Shown here: piece after piece, positions 17,274-25,235 of the stretch
How the letters are laid out: every line of letters begins with the position of its first letter
How positions within the stretch are numbered: the stretch's first letter is position 1
NCBI RefSeq assembly: GCF_011742555.1
Contig: NZ_JAAQQR010000001.1
Location: 248,001-312,000 of the forward strand
Origin: Luteibacter jiangsuensis
GTDB taxonomy: Bacteria > Pseudomonadota > Gammaproteobacteria > Xanthomonadales > Rhodanobacteraceae
Direction of reading: 5' to 3'
Length of the DNA: 64,000 nucleotides
Program-made: the position numbers and the translations under genes
Notes under the pieces: model-generated
Told to the model about the DNA's origin: nothing
The model's database searches: none
The model's input: the letters and a program-made list of their open reading frames with translations, nothing else

Positions 17274-18806
17274 TCAACCCTTGATCCTCAGCCAGAACAC
17301 CAGGAGGTAGATCGCCGCGACACCCGCGACGATCACGGCGAGCATGGTGTTTTGCAGGTGTTCGCGGCGGCGGTCGCGCGGCGTGGGGTAGAACGGAATG
17401 CTAGCCAGGATCGGAAAGCCCGTGGCCCGTTCCACCTGCGCCACGGAGCGGACGCGCGGATCGAAGCGCGCCACGGCGAACAGCAGGCCGAAAGGCACGG
17501 CGAGTGAGAGGGCGAGCCCCGCCAGTCCGAAGTGCATGAAGCGCAGACCCGTCGGCACGAGGGGCATCACCGCGGGGTTCTGCACCAGGAAGGTCAGGCC
17601 GCGCTGCTCCGCATCGAGGTTCATCGAGACGCGAGCGTTCTCGCGGCGCTTCAAAAGGTCCTGGTACACGTCGCGATTCACGGTGTAATCGCGGGTGAGC
17701 TCCGCCGTCACGTTCTCCGAGTTGGCGATGCGCTTGCTGCGCTCCAGCTCCGACTGCAGCATGGTTTCGCTTGCGGACACGCGCGCGGCGCTGGCCGCCG
17801 CATCGCTGCGTATCGAGGCGAGCTGCAGGCGCATCTGCTGATACACAGGATTCATCGTCACGGCATGGTCGAGCGCCATCGCCCCGCCGACCGCACGCTT
17901 CGCATCCGCCGTCTGCGCCTGCTTGCGCAGGTCTTCAATCTGGTGGCGAAGGCGCACTACATCCGGATATTCATCGGTGTACGTCAGCCGAAGCGTGTCG
18001 AGTTGGCCTTGCAGATCCGCTAGCTGCGTCTGGTAGATACCGCCGACCGTCTGCACCGCGTTGACTTCGGACTCGCCGCTCAGCTGCGAGGCGAGCGCCG
18101 CCGCCTGCGACTGCTTCTGCATGTAGTCCATGCGGTTGTTTTCGATCTGCGTGCGCAGCTGCGCGATGCGCGCATTGGCGTCGGTTTCGCTGCCGGGGCG
18201 CGCATCGGCATTCGCGTCGCGGTAGGCCTTCAGCTTGTCTTCCGCATCGGTAAGCTTCGTCCGGTAGGCCTCGACCTGGCTATTGATGAACTCGTATGCC
18301 TCTCGGCTTTCCCGCTGCTTGGAGGCAAGGCTTTCGCTGATGAAGAGCTGGCCGAACGCACGCGTGACCTCGAACGCGCGCTTGGGATCGGAGTCGAAAT
18401 AGCTGATCGTGATGAGGTTGTCACGGCTGTTCACGATCTTCGTTCGCGCCTTGATACCCTCCACGATCCTGTCGCGCTCCACTGCCGAGGGGTTGCCCGC
18501 CAGCCAGCCGCCGGTCTTCAGCACCTCGTCGAGCACCTTGCGGCTGAAGATCACGTCGCGCGCGATGCCGGCACGGTTCTTGTTGCCCGTGGCCGCGGCG
18601 GCGCCTTCCATCAGCGGGGTGATGATGCTGGCTTCCTGGGCGAGGATCGTGGTGGACGCCTCGTACTTCTTCGGCCACACCGAGCCGACCGCCAGCGCCG
18701 CAAGAGCGATGACCGCGAAGATTACGCCCATCGCGATGCGTCGCCTCCGTGCTTCGCCCACCAGTGCAGGCACGATGCCCGAGAAAGGAACGAGTTCGCC
18801 GCTCAT
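17274..18806 (-). CDS. Wzz-like polysaccharide chain-length determinant
   Basis: 510 residues. An N-terminal membrane helix (GVIFAVIALAALAVGSVW, about 27-44) is followed by a long periplasmic helical domain with coiled-coil-like stretches, then two further hydrophobic segments (HFGLAGLALSLAVPFGLLFAVA and NTMLAVIVAGVAAIYLLVFWL). This is the layout of the XrtA-type polysaccharide chain-length determinant (PCP) family, which sets chain length and couples polymerisation to the outer membrane pore. It lacks its own kinase domain, which here is the next gene. A 36-bp gap separates it from the Wza-like gene. Confidence 0.88.
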   Translation of the reverse strand: MSGELVPFSGIVPALVGEARRRRIAMGVIFAVIALAALAVGSVWPKKYEASTTILAQEASIITPLMEGAAAATGNKNRAGIARDVIFSRKVLDEVLKTGGWLAGNPSAVERDRIVEGIKARTKIVNSRDNLITISYFDSDPKRAFEVTRAFGQLFISESLASKQRESREAYEFINSQVEAYRTKLTDAEDKLKAYRDANADARPGSETDANARIAQLRTQIENNRMDYMQKQSQAAALASQLSGESEVNAVQTVGGIYQTQLADLQGQLDTLRLTYTDEYPDVVRLRHQIEDLRKQAQTADAKRAVGGAMALDHAVTMNPVYQQMRLQLASIRSDAAASAARVSASETMLQSELERSKRIANSENVTAELTRDYTVNRDVYQDLLKRRENARVSMNLDAEQRGLTFLVQNPAVMPLVPTGLRFMHFGLAGLALSLAVPFGLLFAVARFDPRVRSVAQVERATGFPILASIPFYPTPRDRRREHLQNTMLAVIVAGVAAIYLLVFWLRIKG

Positions 18807-18842
18807 CGAATTACCCCTTGCGTCCGCCTGCGGCGGAATCGG

Positions 18843-19466
18843 TCAGAATGCGCGCTGCGGAACGGTGATCACGTCACCGGGCTGCACCGGATAGTTGTTC
18901 GCCAGGTCGCCCTGCTGGAGGATCTTCTCCAGCCTTACCGCGTAGGACTGCGTGGTGCCGCCGTCGTTGCGGCGATAGAGTTCGGTGCGATCGGGCGCCG
19001 CGAATTCGGTGGTACCCCCGGCCGCGAGCACCGCGTCGAGCACGGTCATGCCCTGGCGGTAGGGAATGGAAATCGGACTGCGCACGGCACCGGTAACGCG
19101 GACGCGCGACAGGTACTCGTGGCTGCGCAGTGCGGTAAGAATCACCGCTACCTGCGGATCGCGAATGTATTGCGCCAGCTTCTGCTGGATCTCGGCACCC
19201 ACCTGCTCGGTGGTGCGGCCACCGGCGGCGACGTCGCCGACGAGCGGCACCGTCACCTTGCCGTCCGGTCGTACCGGCACGCTGACACTGAGGTCGGGGT
19301 TATGCCAGACCGTGACCTGGAGCTGGTCGTCCACACCGATCAGATAGGTGTCCACCGCCTGGCTTTCGGCGGCGGCTTTCGGCGGCGGGGACGTGCTTCC
19401 GCCTGTGGCGCACGCGCCCAGCAGCAGCACGACGGCGAGCGTGGCAACGCGATTGAAGACCTTCAT
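18843..19466 (-). CDS. Wza-like polysaccharide export lipoprotein
   Basis: 207 residues from the ATG at 19466 (a GTG nine bases earlier is also open); GGGCGGG lies upstream. LLLGAC gives a lipidation Cys19. The body has the Poly_export and SLBB features: DTYLIGVDDQLQVTVWHNPDLS, VRPDGKVTVPLVGDV and RVRVTGAVRSPISIPY with MTVLDAVLAAGG. It would form the periplasm-outer membrane export channel. It is shorter than E. coli Wza (379 residues), as is usual in XrtA-type loci. It is the first gene of the minus-strand exopolysaccharide locus. Confidence 0.9.
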   Translation of the reverse strand: MKVFNRVATLAVVLLLGACATGGSTSPPPKAAAESQAVDTYLIGVDDQLQVTVWHNPDLSVSVPVRPDGKVTVPLVGDVAAGGRTTEQVGAEIQQKLAQYIRDPQVAVILTALRSHEYLSRVRVTGAVRSPISIPYRQGMTVLDAVLAAGGTTEFAAPDRTELYRRNDGGTTQSYAVRLEKILQQGDLANNYPVQPGDVITVPQRAF

Positions 19467-19585
19467 GATGAACACCCGCCCCTGTGACTTCGTCGAGCGG
19501 TATCGTCATTTCAATGGCACCCCGCGTCCATTCCGACAGCCCGCCTATGCCATTCGACCGAAGGTGTTCCGGAGCGCGTTGCGTC

Positions 19586-20335
19586 ATGCTGGAAGCCTGT
19601 TACCGACGCACTCGAGATGCCCGTTTGGCCGAGTCGCTCGACATCGTGGAAAGCCTCACGCACCCGGCCGTCCAGTCATTGCTGCTGGGCGCGATCTCGC
19701 TCGCGATGGTGTTTCGCCGCCGGCACGCACTGGCGGCATGGACAGGCGCGATAGCCCTTGCCTGGGTGTGGCTCGCATCCACACCCGCGCTCGCCCTGGC
19801 GTTAGGAAACAGCCTGGCAACGAGCGGACCGGCACAGCCTCCCCACGCCGATGCCATCGTCGTGCTCGGCGGGGAGACACGTCCCTCGGCCGACTGGTCG
19901 AGTGTGAAGACCCGCGCGGGCAAGGGGCTGGCCCTCTGGCGTGCCGGATACGCTCCGCTCCTGGTGGTATCCGGCAGCGATCAGGCACGCGCTATGGCAG
20001 AGGGCTACGCCGCGGCTGGCGTACCGGTTCACGCTATCCGGGTGGAATCACGCAGCCGGAACACACACGAAAACGCGCGCGATTCGGCGGCCATACTGAC
20101 GGCCAGCGGCGCCTCGGAGGTATTGCTGGTTACGTCCGCCACCCATATGCGCCGGGCCTCGGCGGCATTCAGGAAAACGGGTATCAAGGTGTGGCCCGAG
20201 CCCACGGACGAGAGACACGCGGCCCTGTACGACGCGCCGCGTTGGTTGCCGCGGCGCGATGCCCTGACGCTGACCGCCCGCTGCCTGTACGAGCGGATAG
20301 CCCTTTGGGCCTATCACCTGCACGGATGGATCTAG
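19586..20335 (+). CDS. YdcF/DUF218 family membrane-associated protein
   Basis: 249 residues from the ATG at 19586; a GTG at 19484 and ATGs at 19514 and 19547 are also in frame, and no start has a strong ribosome site. Two hydrophobic stretches near the N-terminus (LLLGAISLAMVF, WTGAIALAWVWLASTPALALAL) precede the DUF218 core: ADAIVVLGG, YAPLLVVSGSD, ESRSRNTHENA and LLVTSATHMRRA. The family (YdcF, SanA, ElyC) is linked to envelope metabolism; no exact reaction is known for this member. It is divergent from the exopolysaccharide operon and its TAG stop lies inside the palindrome at 20332-20390. Confidence 0.85.
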   Translation: MLEACYRRTRDARLAESLDIVESLTHPAVQSLLLGAISLAMVFRRRHALAAWTGAIALAWVWLASTPALALALGNSLATSGPAQPPHADAIVVLGGETRPSADWSSVKTRAGKGLALWRAGYAPLLVVSGSDQARAMAEGYAAAGVPVHAIRVESRSRNTHENARDSAAILTASGASEVLLVTSATHMRRASAAFRKTGIKVWPEPTDERHAALYDAPRWLPRRDALTLTARCLYERIALWAYHLHGWI

Positions 20336-20390
20336 GGATGCTCTGAGCAAGTTATCGCAAGCGCCATGAACTTGTTCAGAGCATCCCTAG
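20332..20390. repeat. long palindrome holding the stop codons of two convergent genes
   Basis: Two 22-bp arms (20332-20353 and 20369-20390) match in reverse complement with one mismatch, around a 15-base loop. Each outer end is CTAG; the left one gives the TAG of the YdcF-like gene and the right one gives the TAG of the lipoprotein gene. No T-run follows on either side. It may act as a bidirectional terminator or be a REP/MITE-type repeat. Confidence 0.85.
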
Positions 20391-20701
20391 GGATCGTCCG
20401 TCTCGATCTGGAGGGAGGTTTTCCCGTCGCGTCGGATCAGGCCGGGGCCGAACTGCACGACCTTGCCGTCCTTCAATACCACGGTGTAATCCTTGTGCGA
20501 GAACGAGAAGCGTCCGGGCCGGCGGTCGAGCCAGCTCAGCACTTCGTAACCGACGATCGTGCGGTCCGAGTCGGGACGACCGAGACGGTCGATCACCTCG
20601 TCGCGCGGCGTGCCCACGTCGAGTCGGGCGATCTTCGCCGCCATGCCCTGACATCCAGCGAGGCCGGCTACCAGCACGACCATCGCGATCGCTCGTTTCA
20701 T
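20387..20701 (-). CDS. small lipoprotein, SmpA/BamE-like fold
   Basis: 104 residues from the ATG at 20701 (GGGGGTGAGG upstream); a GTG two codons earlier is possible. The signal peptide has the lipobox LAGCQ with Cys17. The mature part, LDVGTPRDEVIDRLGRPDSDRTIVGYEVLSW, then YTVVLKDGKVVQFG, has the G-x-P-x-x-E-V pattern and strand order of SmpA/OmlA (BamE) folds, though it is not BamE itself. The function is unknown. Its stop lies in the palindrome shared with the convergent YdcF-like gene. Confidence 0.78.
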   Translation of the reverse strand: MKRAIAMVVLVAGLAGCQGMAAKIARLDVGTPRDEVIDRLGRPDSDRTIVGYEVLSWLDRRPGRFSFSHKDYTVVLKDGKVVQFGPGLIRRDGKTSLQIETDDP

Positions 20702-20783
20702 CCTCACCCCCGGACGGGACTGCGTGGCCGCGATGGTAGCTCACCGGCGTGAAAACGTGCGACGGTCCTCCGTGAGGCGGGCC

Positions 20784-21143
20784 TCAGCGCGTCGTCGCCG
20801 GCGCGGGAGGACTCGGCTTCTGGCCAACCGGCCTGCCGTGCGGATCCAGGAGGTGCCCCTGCGGATCGCGGCTCTGGTCGTTCGCATCCTGTACCCGATT
20901 TGTTACGCCGGGCTTGCCCGGGCGCACCGGAGCCAGTCCGCGTTCGGTCGCCCCGGCATCCGATGCCGGATGAACGTGCGCGGCTGCCGGATGGCGAGGA
21001 ATCGACGACGACGGAGCCGGCAACGGCGGCGGCTCGGTCACCCGCTCCGTGGTGGCCGGGCGGCTTGGTACGACCTGCGCCGCAGCACCGGGCGCGGCGG
21101 CGACGGCGAGAACGAGCGCGGTAACGACGATGGACGGACGCAT
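20784..21143 (-). CDS. secreted proline-rich hypothetical protein
   Basis: 119 residues from the ATG at 21143: a clean signal peptide (VTALVLAVAAAPGAAAQ) and then a low-complexity Pro/Ala/Arg/His region without a recognisable fold (PPPLPAPSSSIPRHPAAAHVH, and a Gly/Pro-rich DPQGHLLDPHGRPVGQ). Not recognised. A longer frame to 21212 exists, but the signal peptide argues for the inner ATG. Gene identity rests mainly on the signal peptide. Confidence 0.5.
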   Translation of the reverse strand: MRPSIVVTALVLAVAAAPGAAAQVVPSRPATTERVTEPPPLPAPSSSIPRHPAAAHVHPASDAGATERGLAPVRPGKPGVTNRVQDANDQSRDPQGHLLDPHGRPVGQKPSPPAPATTR

Positions 21144-21221
21144 GAGGGCTCCGGATGCGCCACGGAGGCGGCGCTTTCGTCCCGACGCTACCGCCTCGCC
21201 CGTGAAGAGCACATCTGTCGG

Positions 21222-22052
21222 TCAGTTCAGATCGTCCGGATGCGGGCCCATGCGGTTGCCGGCGTCGAGCCCGTCGATGGCCTTCATGTCGTCCGCCGAC
21301 AGTTCGAAATCGAACACGTCGATGTTCGCGGCGATGCGTTCCGGCGTCACCGACTTCGGAATGACCATGTGTCCAAGCTGCACATGCCAGCGCAGGACGA
21401 CCTGGGCCGAGGTCTTTCCATGCTTCTCGCCGATGCGGACGAGAACGGGGTGTTTCAGCAATTCGCCACCCTGCCCGAGCGGACTCCATGCCTCCGTCAC
21501 GATGCCGTGTTTCGTGTTCACCGCCACGAGTTCGCGTTGGGCGAAATCCGGATGCAGCTCGATCTGGTTCACCACCGGCACGACACCCGTTTCCCCGATG
21601 ATCCGCTCGAGATGCCCGGGCTGGAAATTGGAAACACCGATGGAGCGGACGCGCCCTTCCTCGCGCAGGCGCAGGAATGCCTTCCAGGTATCGACGTAGC
21701 GATCCTTCTTCGGCGTCGGCCAATGGATGAGGTACATGTCGAGGTAATCGACGCCCAGACGCTTCATGCTTTCATCGCAAGCGCGAAGCGTTTCGTCGTA
21801 CCCCTGGTGCGCGTTCCAGAGCTTGGTCGTGAGGAAGATGTCGCTCCGTGCCACGCCGGAGCGTTCCATGCCCTGCCGCACGCCGCGCTCGTTGCCGTAG
21901 ATCGATGCGGTGTCGATGGAGCGATAGCCCGCCTGCAAGGCGTGGGCAACCGCATCGGCGGTTTCCGCGTCGGGAATCTGGAAAACACCGAAGCCGAGCT
22001 GCGGCGCGGTGTGACCGTCGTTGAGGGTGAGGAGCGGAACCTTCGCTGCCAT
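21222..22052 (-). CDS. aldo/keto reductase
   Basis: 276 residues from the ATG at 22052, with GGAG eight bases upstream; a GTG at 22076 would fall inside the inverted repeat. NADPH-dependent reductase of aldehydes/ketones of the 2,5-diketo-gluconate reductase type: GYRSIDTASIYGNE carries the Asp and Tyr of the catalytic tetrad, FLTTKLWN the Lys, and YLIHWPTP the His; IPKSVTPERIAAN is the cofactor loop. The physiological substrate is unknown. It lies downstream of ispG behind a 15-bp inverted repeat. Confidence 0.9.
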   Translation of the reverse strand: MAAKVPLLTLNDGHTAPQLGFGVFQIPDAETADAVAHALQAGYRSIDTASIYGNERGVRQGMERSGVARSDIFLTTKLWNAHQGYDETLRACDESMKRLGVDYLDMYLIHWPTPKKDRYVDTWKAFLRLREEGRVRSIGVSNFQPGHLERIIGETGVVPVVNQIELHPDFAQRELVAVNTKHGIVTEAWSPLGQGGELLKHPVLVRIGEKHGKTSAQVVLRWHVQLGHMVIPKSVTPERIAANIDVFDFELSADDMKAIDGLDAGNRMGPHPDDLN

Positions 22053-22060
22053 GGGATTCT

Positions 22061-22097
22061 CCGGAATGGGGACCACCCTCCATGGTCCCCATTCCGG
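22061..22097. repeat. 15-bp perfect inverted repeat in front of the aldo/keto reductase gene
   Basis: Arms CCGGAATGGGGACCA (22061-22075) and its exact reverse complement (22083-22097) flank a 7-base loop. In the minus-strand transcript the hairpin ends directly before the GGAG ribosome site of the reductase gene. No T-run follows, so a simple terminator for ispG is less likely than an RNA processing or translation-control structure. Confidence 0.75.
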
Positions 22098-22128
22098 CGC
22101 ATTCGCGATGTGACGACCTCCGGGGTCG

Positions 22129-23388
22129 TCAGTCGCCCCGGGCGGCGTAACGGGTTTCCACGTAGTTGTCGAGGATCGCCACGAATTCTTCCGCGATGCG
22201 ATCGCCGCGCAGGGTCATCGCCTTTTCGCCGTCGATGAATACCGGTGCCGACGGGGCCTCGCCATTGCCAGGCAACGAGATACCGATATTGGCGTGACGG
22301 GACTCGCCCGGCCCGTTCACCACGCAGCCCATGACCGCAAGCGTAAGGTTCTCGACGCCGTCGTACTTCACGCGCCAGAGCGGCATCTTCTCGCGAACAT
22401 GCCCCTGCACCGTCTTCGCCAGCTCCTGGAAGAACTCGCTGGTGGTACGGCCGCAGCCCGGGCAAGCCGTGACCAGCGGCGTGAAGGCGCGCAGGCCCAT
22501 GGTCTGCAGGAGTTCCTGCGCGACGATCACTTCCGTGGTGCGCGACTGTCCCGGCTCGGGCGTGAGCGAGATGCGGATGGTGTCGCCGATGCCTTCCTGC
22601 AGCAGCACGCCAAGCGCGGCGCTCGATGCCGCGATGCCCTTGGAACCCATGCCGGCCTCGGTGAGTCCGAGGTGCAGCGCGTAGTCGCCACGCCGGGCCA
22701 GGTCGCGATAGACCGCGATGAGTTCCTGTACGCCGGAGACCTTGCAGGACAGGATGATGCGACTGCGCGGGAGGCCGAGGTCTTCCGCACGGGCGGCGGA
22801 ATCGAGCGCGGAGCGGATCAATGCCTCACGGGCCACGTGGCTGGCGTCCCATGGATTCGCCCTGCCCGCGTTCTCGTCCATCAGCGCGGCCACCATGGAC
22901 TGGTCCAGCGAGCCCCAGTTCGCGCCGATGCGCACGGGCTTGTCGTAGCGGATCGCCATCTCGATGATCGAGGCGAACTGGGCGTCCTTCTTCTTGCCGA
23001 AGCCCACGTTGCCGGGATTGATGCGGTATTTGGCCAACGCCTCGGCGCAGGCCGGCTCGCCTTCCAGCAGCTGGTGGCCGTTGTAGTGGAAATCGCCGAT
23101 CAGGGGCACCGAAATGCCCATCATCTCCAGCCGCTCGCGAATACGCGGCACCGCGGCGGCCGCCGCGGGGGTGTTCACGGTGATGCGCACCATCTCGGAG
23201 CCGGCACGGGCCAGTTCGGCCACCTGCTTCGCGGTGGAGACGGGATCTTCCGTGTCGGTGTTGGTCATCGACTGCACCACGATGGGCGCGCCGCCGCCCA
23301 CCTGGACACGGTCGATCAGGACGCCCGTGCTGGGGCGGCGAGCGCCGGCTTCCGCAGGACGCGGGCGGCTGGAGAGGTCTTCGGTCAT
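22129..23388 (-). CDS. ispG: 4-hydroxy-3-methylbut-2-enyl diphosphate synthase
   Basis: 419 residues from the ATG at 23388. IspG reduces 2-C-methyl-D-erythritol cyclodiphosphate in the MEP isoprenoid pathway using a [4Fe-4S] cluster. The N-terminus has [19 protein letters not shown], the TIM-barrel half continues through [12 protein letters not shown], and the C-terminal iron-sulfur region has TACPGCGRT. Length is normal for proteobacterial IspG. A longer frame upstream is not needed. A 76-bp gap separates it from the divergent phospholipase-D-like gene. Confidence 0.95.
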   Translation of the reverse strand: MTEDLSSRPRPAEAGARRPSTGVLIDRVQVGGGAPIVVQSMTNTDTEDPVSTAKQVAELARAGSEMVRITVNTPAAAAAVPRIRERLEMMGISVPLIGDFHYNGHQLLEGEPACAEALAKYRINPGNVGFGKKKDAQFASIIEMAIRYDKPVRIGANWGSLDQSMVAALMDENAGRANPWDASHVAREALIRSALDSAARAEDLGLPRSRIILSCKVSGVQELIAVYRDLARRGDYALHLGLTEAGMGSKGIAASSAALGVLLQEGIGDTIRISLTPEPGQSRTTEVIVAQELLQTMGLRAFTPLVTACPGCGRTTSEFFQELAKTVQGHVREKMPLWRVKYDGVENLTLAVMGCVVNGPGESRHANIGISLPGNGEAPSAPVFIDGEKAMTLRGDRIAEEFVAILDNYVETRYAARGD

Positions 23389-23464
23389 AGCGGGCCATTT
23401 TACCGCATCGGCATGACAGGCGCTCTCCACAAGAAGCGGCGCCAAGTGCGGATACACTTCGCGC

Positions 23465-24961
23465 ATGAACGTCCGCCACAGTGCCACCGGATTCTCCAAC
23501 CGCCTGTTCGCCGAGCAGGCCCTGAGCCGCAGCGCGGGGGCGCCCCTCATCGGGGGGAACGCGGTCGAACTGCTGATCGATGCCCGCGCGCATTTCGACG
23601 CGTGGCTCGCTGCCATCGCTTCCGCGCGGCGCCACGTCTTCCTCGAGAACTACATCGTCCGCAACGACGCCATCGGCCAGGCCTTCCTCGACGCCCTGGT
23701 GGAGCGAGCCCGGGCCGGCGTCTTCGTCGCCGTCATCGCGGACTGGGCGGGGTGCCTGGGCCAGTCGCGTTCGTCGTTCTGGAATCCGTTGCGCCAGGCC
23801 GGCGGACAGGTGCGCATCTACAATCCGCCGACACTCGGCAGCTCGTTCGGTTGGGTGAGCCGCGACCACCGCAAGGTGCTGGTGGTGGACGGCGACGTGG
23901 GTTTCCTGTCCGGCGTCTGCATCAGCGAGAAGTGGCTGGGCGATCCGGCGCGCGACGTGCCGCCGTGGCGCGACACCGGGGTGATGCTGCGCGGGCCCGC
24001 CGTCGCCGAAATAGAGCATGCGTTCGCGGACAGCTGGCGCGAAACCGGCGCACCGCTGCCGGACGACGAGCGCCTTTCGCCCCCCGTGTCGCTGCCCGAG
24101 GCAGGCCATGTCTCATTGCGCCTCATCGCCACGCAGCCGAGCACGGCGGGCATGTACCGTCTCGACCAGATGGTGGCCGCCATGGCCACACGGACGCTGT
24201 GGCTTACCGATGCCTATTTCGTCGGCGTGGCGCCGTATGTACAGGCCTTGTCGGCGGCCGCCCGCGACGGCGTGGACGTGCGCCTGCTGGTGCCCGGCAG
24301 CAGCGACATCCCGATGGTGGCCAGCATGTCGCGCTCCGGTTACCGGCCTTTGCTGAAGGCCGGCATCCGCGTGTTCGAGTGGAATGGTTCGATGCTGCAC
24401 GCGAAAACGGCCGTGGCCGACGGCCGCTGGGCGCGTGTGGGTTCGTCCAACCTCAACATCGCCAGCTGGCTCAGCAACCGCGAGATCGACGTGGCGATCG
24501 AGGACGCCGACTTCGCGAACCGGCTTGCCGCGCAGTACGAGACGGACCTGGAGAACAGCACCGAGATTCTCCTGCGCGGCAGGCGCCGACGCACAGGCAA
24601 CGAGCGCATGCGCAGCCGTTCGCCCAGACCGCCCCGGCCACGGCGCGCGGGCGGCAGTTCCGGCCGGGCCGCGGCAGGCGCGCTGCGCATCGCCAATACC
24701 GTGGGCGCCGCAATCACCCAGCATCGCGTGCTCGGCGACACCGAGACGGGGCCCGTGCTCGCGGGTGCGGCAGCGGCGCTGGTGCTCACGCTCGTGGCGA
24801 TCGTCTGGCCAGCCGCGATCGCATGGCCGCTCGCGCTGATCGGGGCCTGGTTCACGGTGAACCTGACGGTGAACTGGTGGACGATGCGGCAACGCCGCAG
24901 GCAGCCCGGACGCGCACCGGACGACGAACCTCCGTCGGACGATCCTAGCCGCGGGATTTGA
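23465..24961 (+). CDS. phospholipase D-like / cardiolipin synthase-like protein with C-terminal membrane segments
   Basis: 498 residues. Two HKD motifs are intact: HRKVLVVDG (His135, Lys137, Asp142) and HAKTAVADG (His312, Lys314, Asp319), the active site of PLD-type phosphatidyl transferases. After the second motif comes an Arg-rich linker and then hydrophobic segments ([34 protein letters not shown]), an order different from classical Cls proteins, which carry their membrane segments at the N-terminus. It may make cardiolipin or another phospholipid. The ATG lacks a strong ribosome site. Its end overlaps the convergent small Cys-rich gene by 17 bp. Confidence 0.82.
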   Translation: MNVRHSATGFSNRLFAEQALSRSAGAPLIGGNAVELLIDARAHFDAWLAAIASARRHVFLENYIVRNDAIGQAFLDALVERARAGVFVAVIADWAGCLGQSRSSFWNPLRQAGGQVRIYNPPTLGSSFGWVSRDHRKVLVVDGDVGFLSGVCISEKWLGDPARDVPPWRDTGVMLRGPAVAEIEHAFADSWRETGAPLPDDERLSPPVSLPEAGHVSLRLIATQPSTAGMYRLDQMVAAMATRTLWLTDAYFVGVAPYVQALSAAARDGVDVRLLVPGSSDIPMVASMSRSGYRPLLKAGIRVFEWNGSMLHAKTAVADGRWARVGSSNLNIASWLSNREIDVAIEDADFANRLAAQYETDLENSTEILLRGRRRRTGNERMRSRSPRPPRPRRAGGSSGRAAAGALRIANTVGAAITQHRVLGDTETGPVLAGAAAALVLTLVAIVWPAAIAWPLALIGAWFTVNLTVNWWTMRQRRRQPGRAPDDEPPSDDPSRGI

Positions 24962-25235
24962 AATGCAGGGGCTGCGCCTCGGTACGAGGCGTCGCGGGGC
25001 CGCAACTGTTACACGAACCGCAGCCGTCACCGCAGCTGCCTGTGGCGCTCGCGGGCTGAAACCGGCGGCCAATGAACCGGGAAGCCGCCGAACGCCCCTC
25101 CCTGTTGAGGTTTGCCGAGACTCGCGCCATGAGGCGGGCGGACGTTTTCGGCAGCAGCTTGCGGAAAGCGATGAGCGCGCTGGCCGCGACGACGACGGCG
25201 ACGATCGCGCCCTGTACGACTTCGAACGTGTTCAC
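24945..25235 (-). CDS. small Cys-rich membrane protein downstream of feoB
   Basis: 96 residues from a GTG at 25235 that overlaps the feoB stop by 4 bp. One N-terminal membrane helix (VVQGAIVAVVVAASALIAF) and a Cys-rich segment, CGDGCGSCNSCGP, near the C-terminus. Small cysteine-rich proteins of this kind accompany FeoB in several groups and this one resembles the DUF6587 family; an accessory role in ferrous iron uptake is inferred. It is probably co-transcribed with feoA and feoB. Confidence 0.75.
   Translation of the reverse strand: MNTFEVVQGAIVAVVVAASALIAFRKLLPKTSARLMARVSANLNREGRSAASRFIGRRFQPASATGSCGDGCGSCNSCGPATPRTEAQPLHFKSRG

Noticed and set aside
7097-19466. Complete exosortase/PEP-CTERM system
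   Set aside because: Several proteins resemble XrtA-associated families, but no exosortase or PEP-CTERM protein is in the window.
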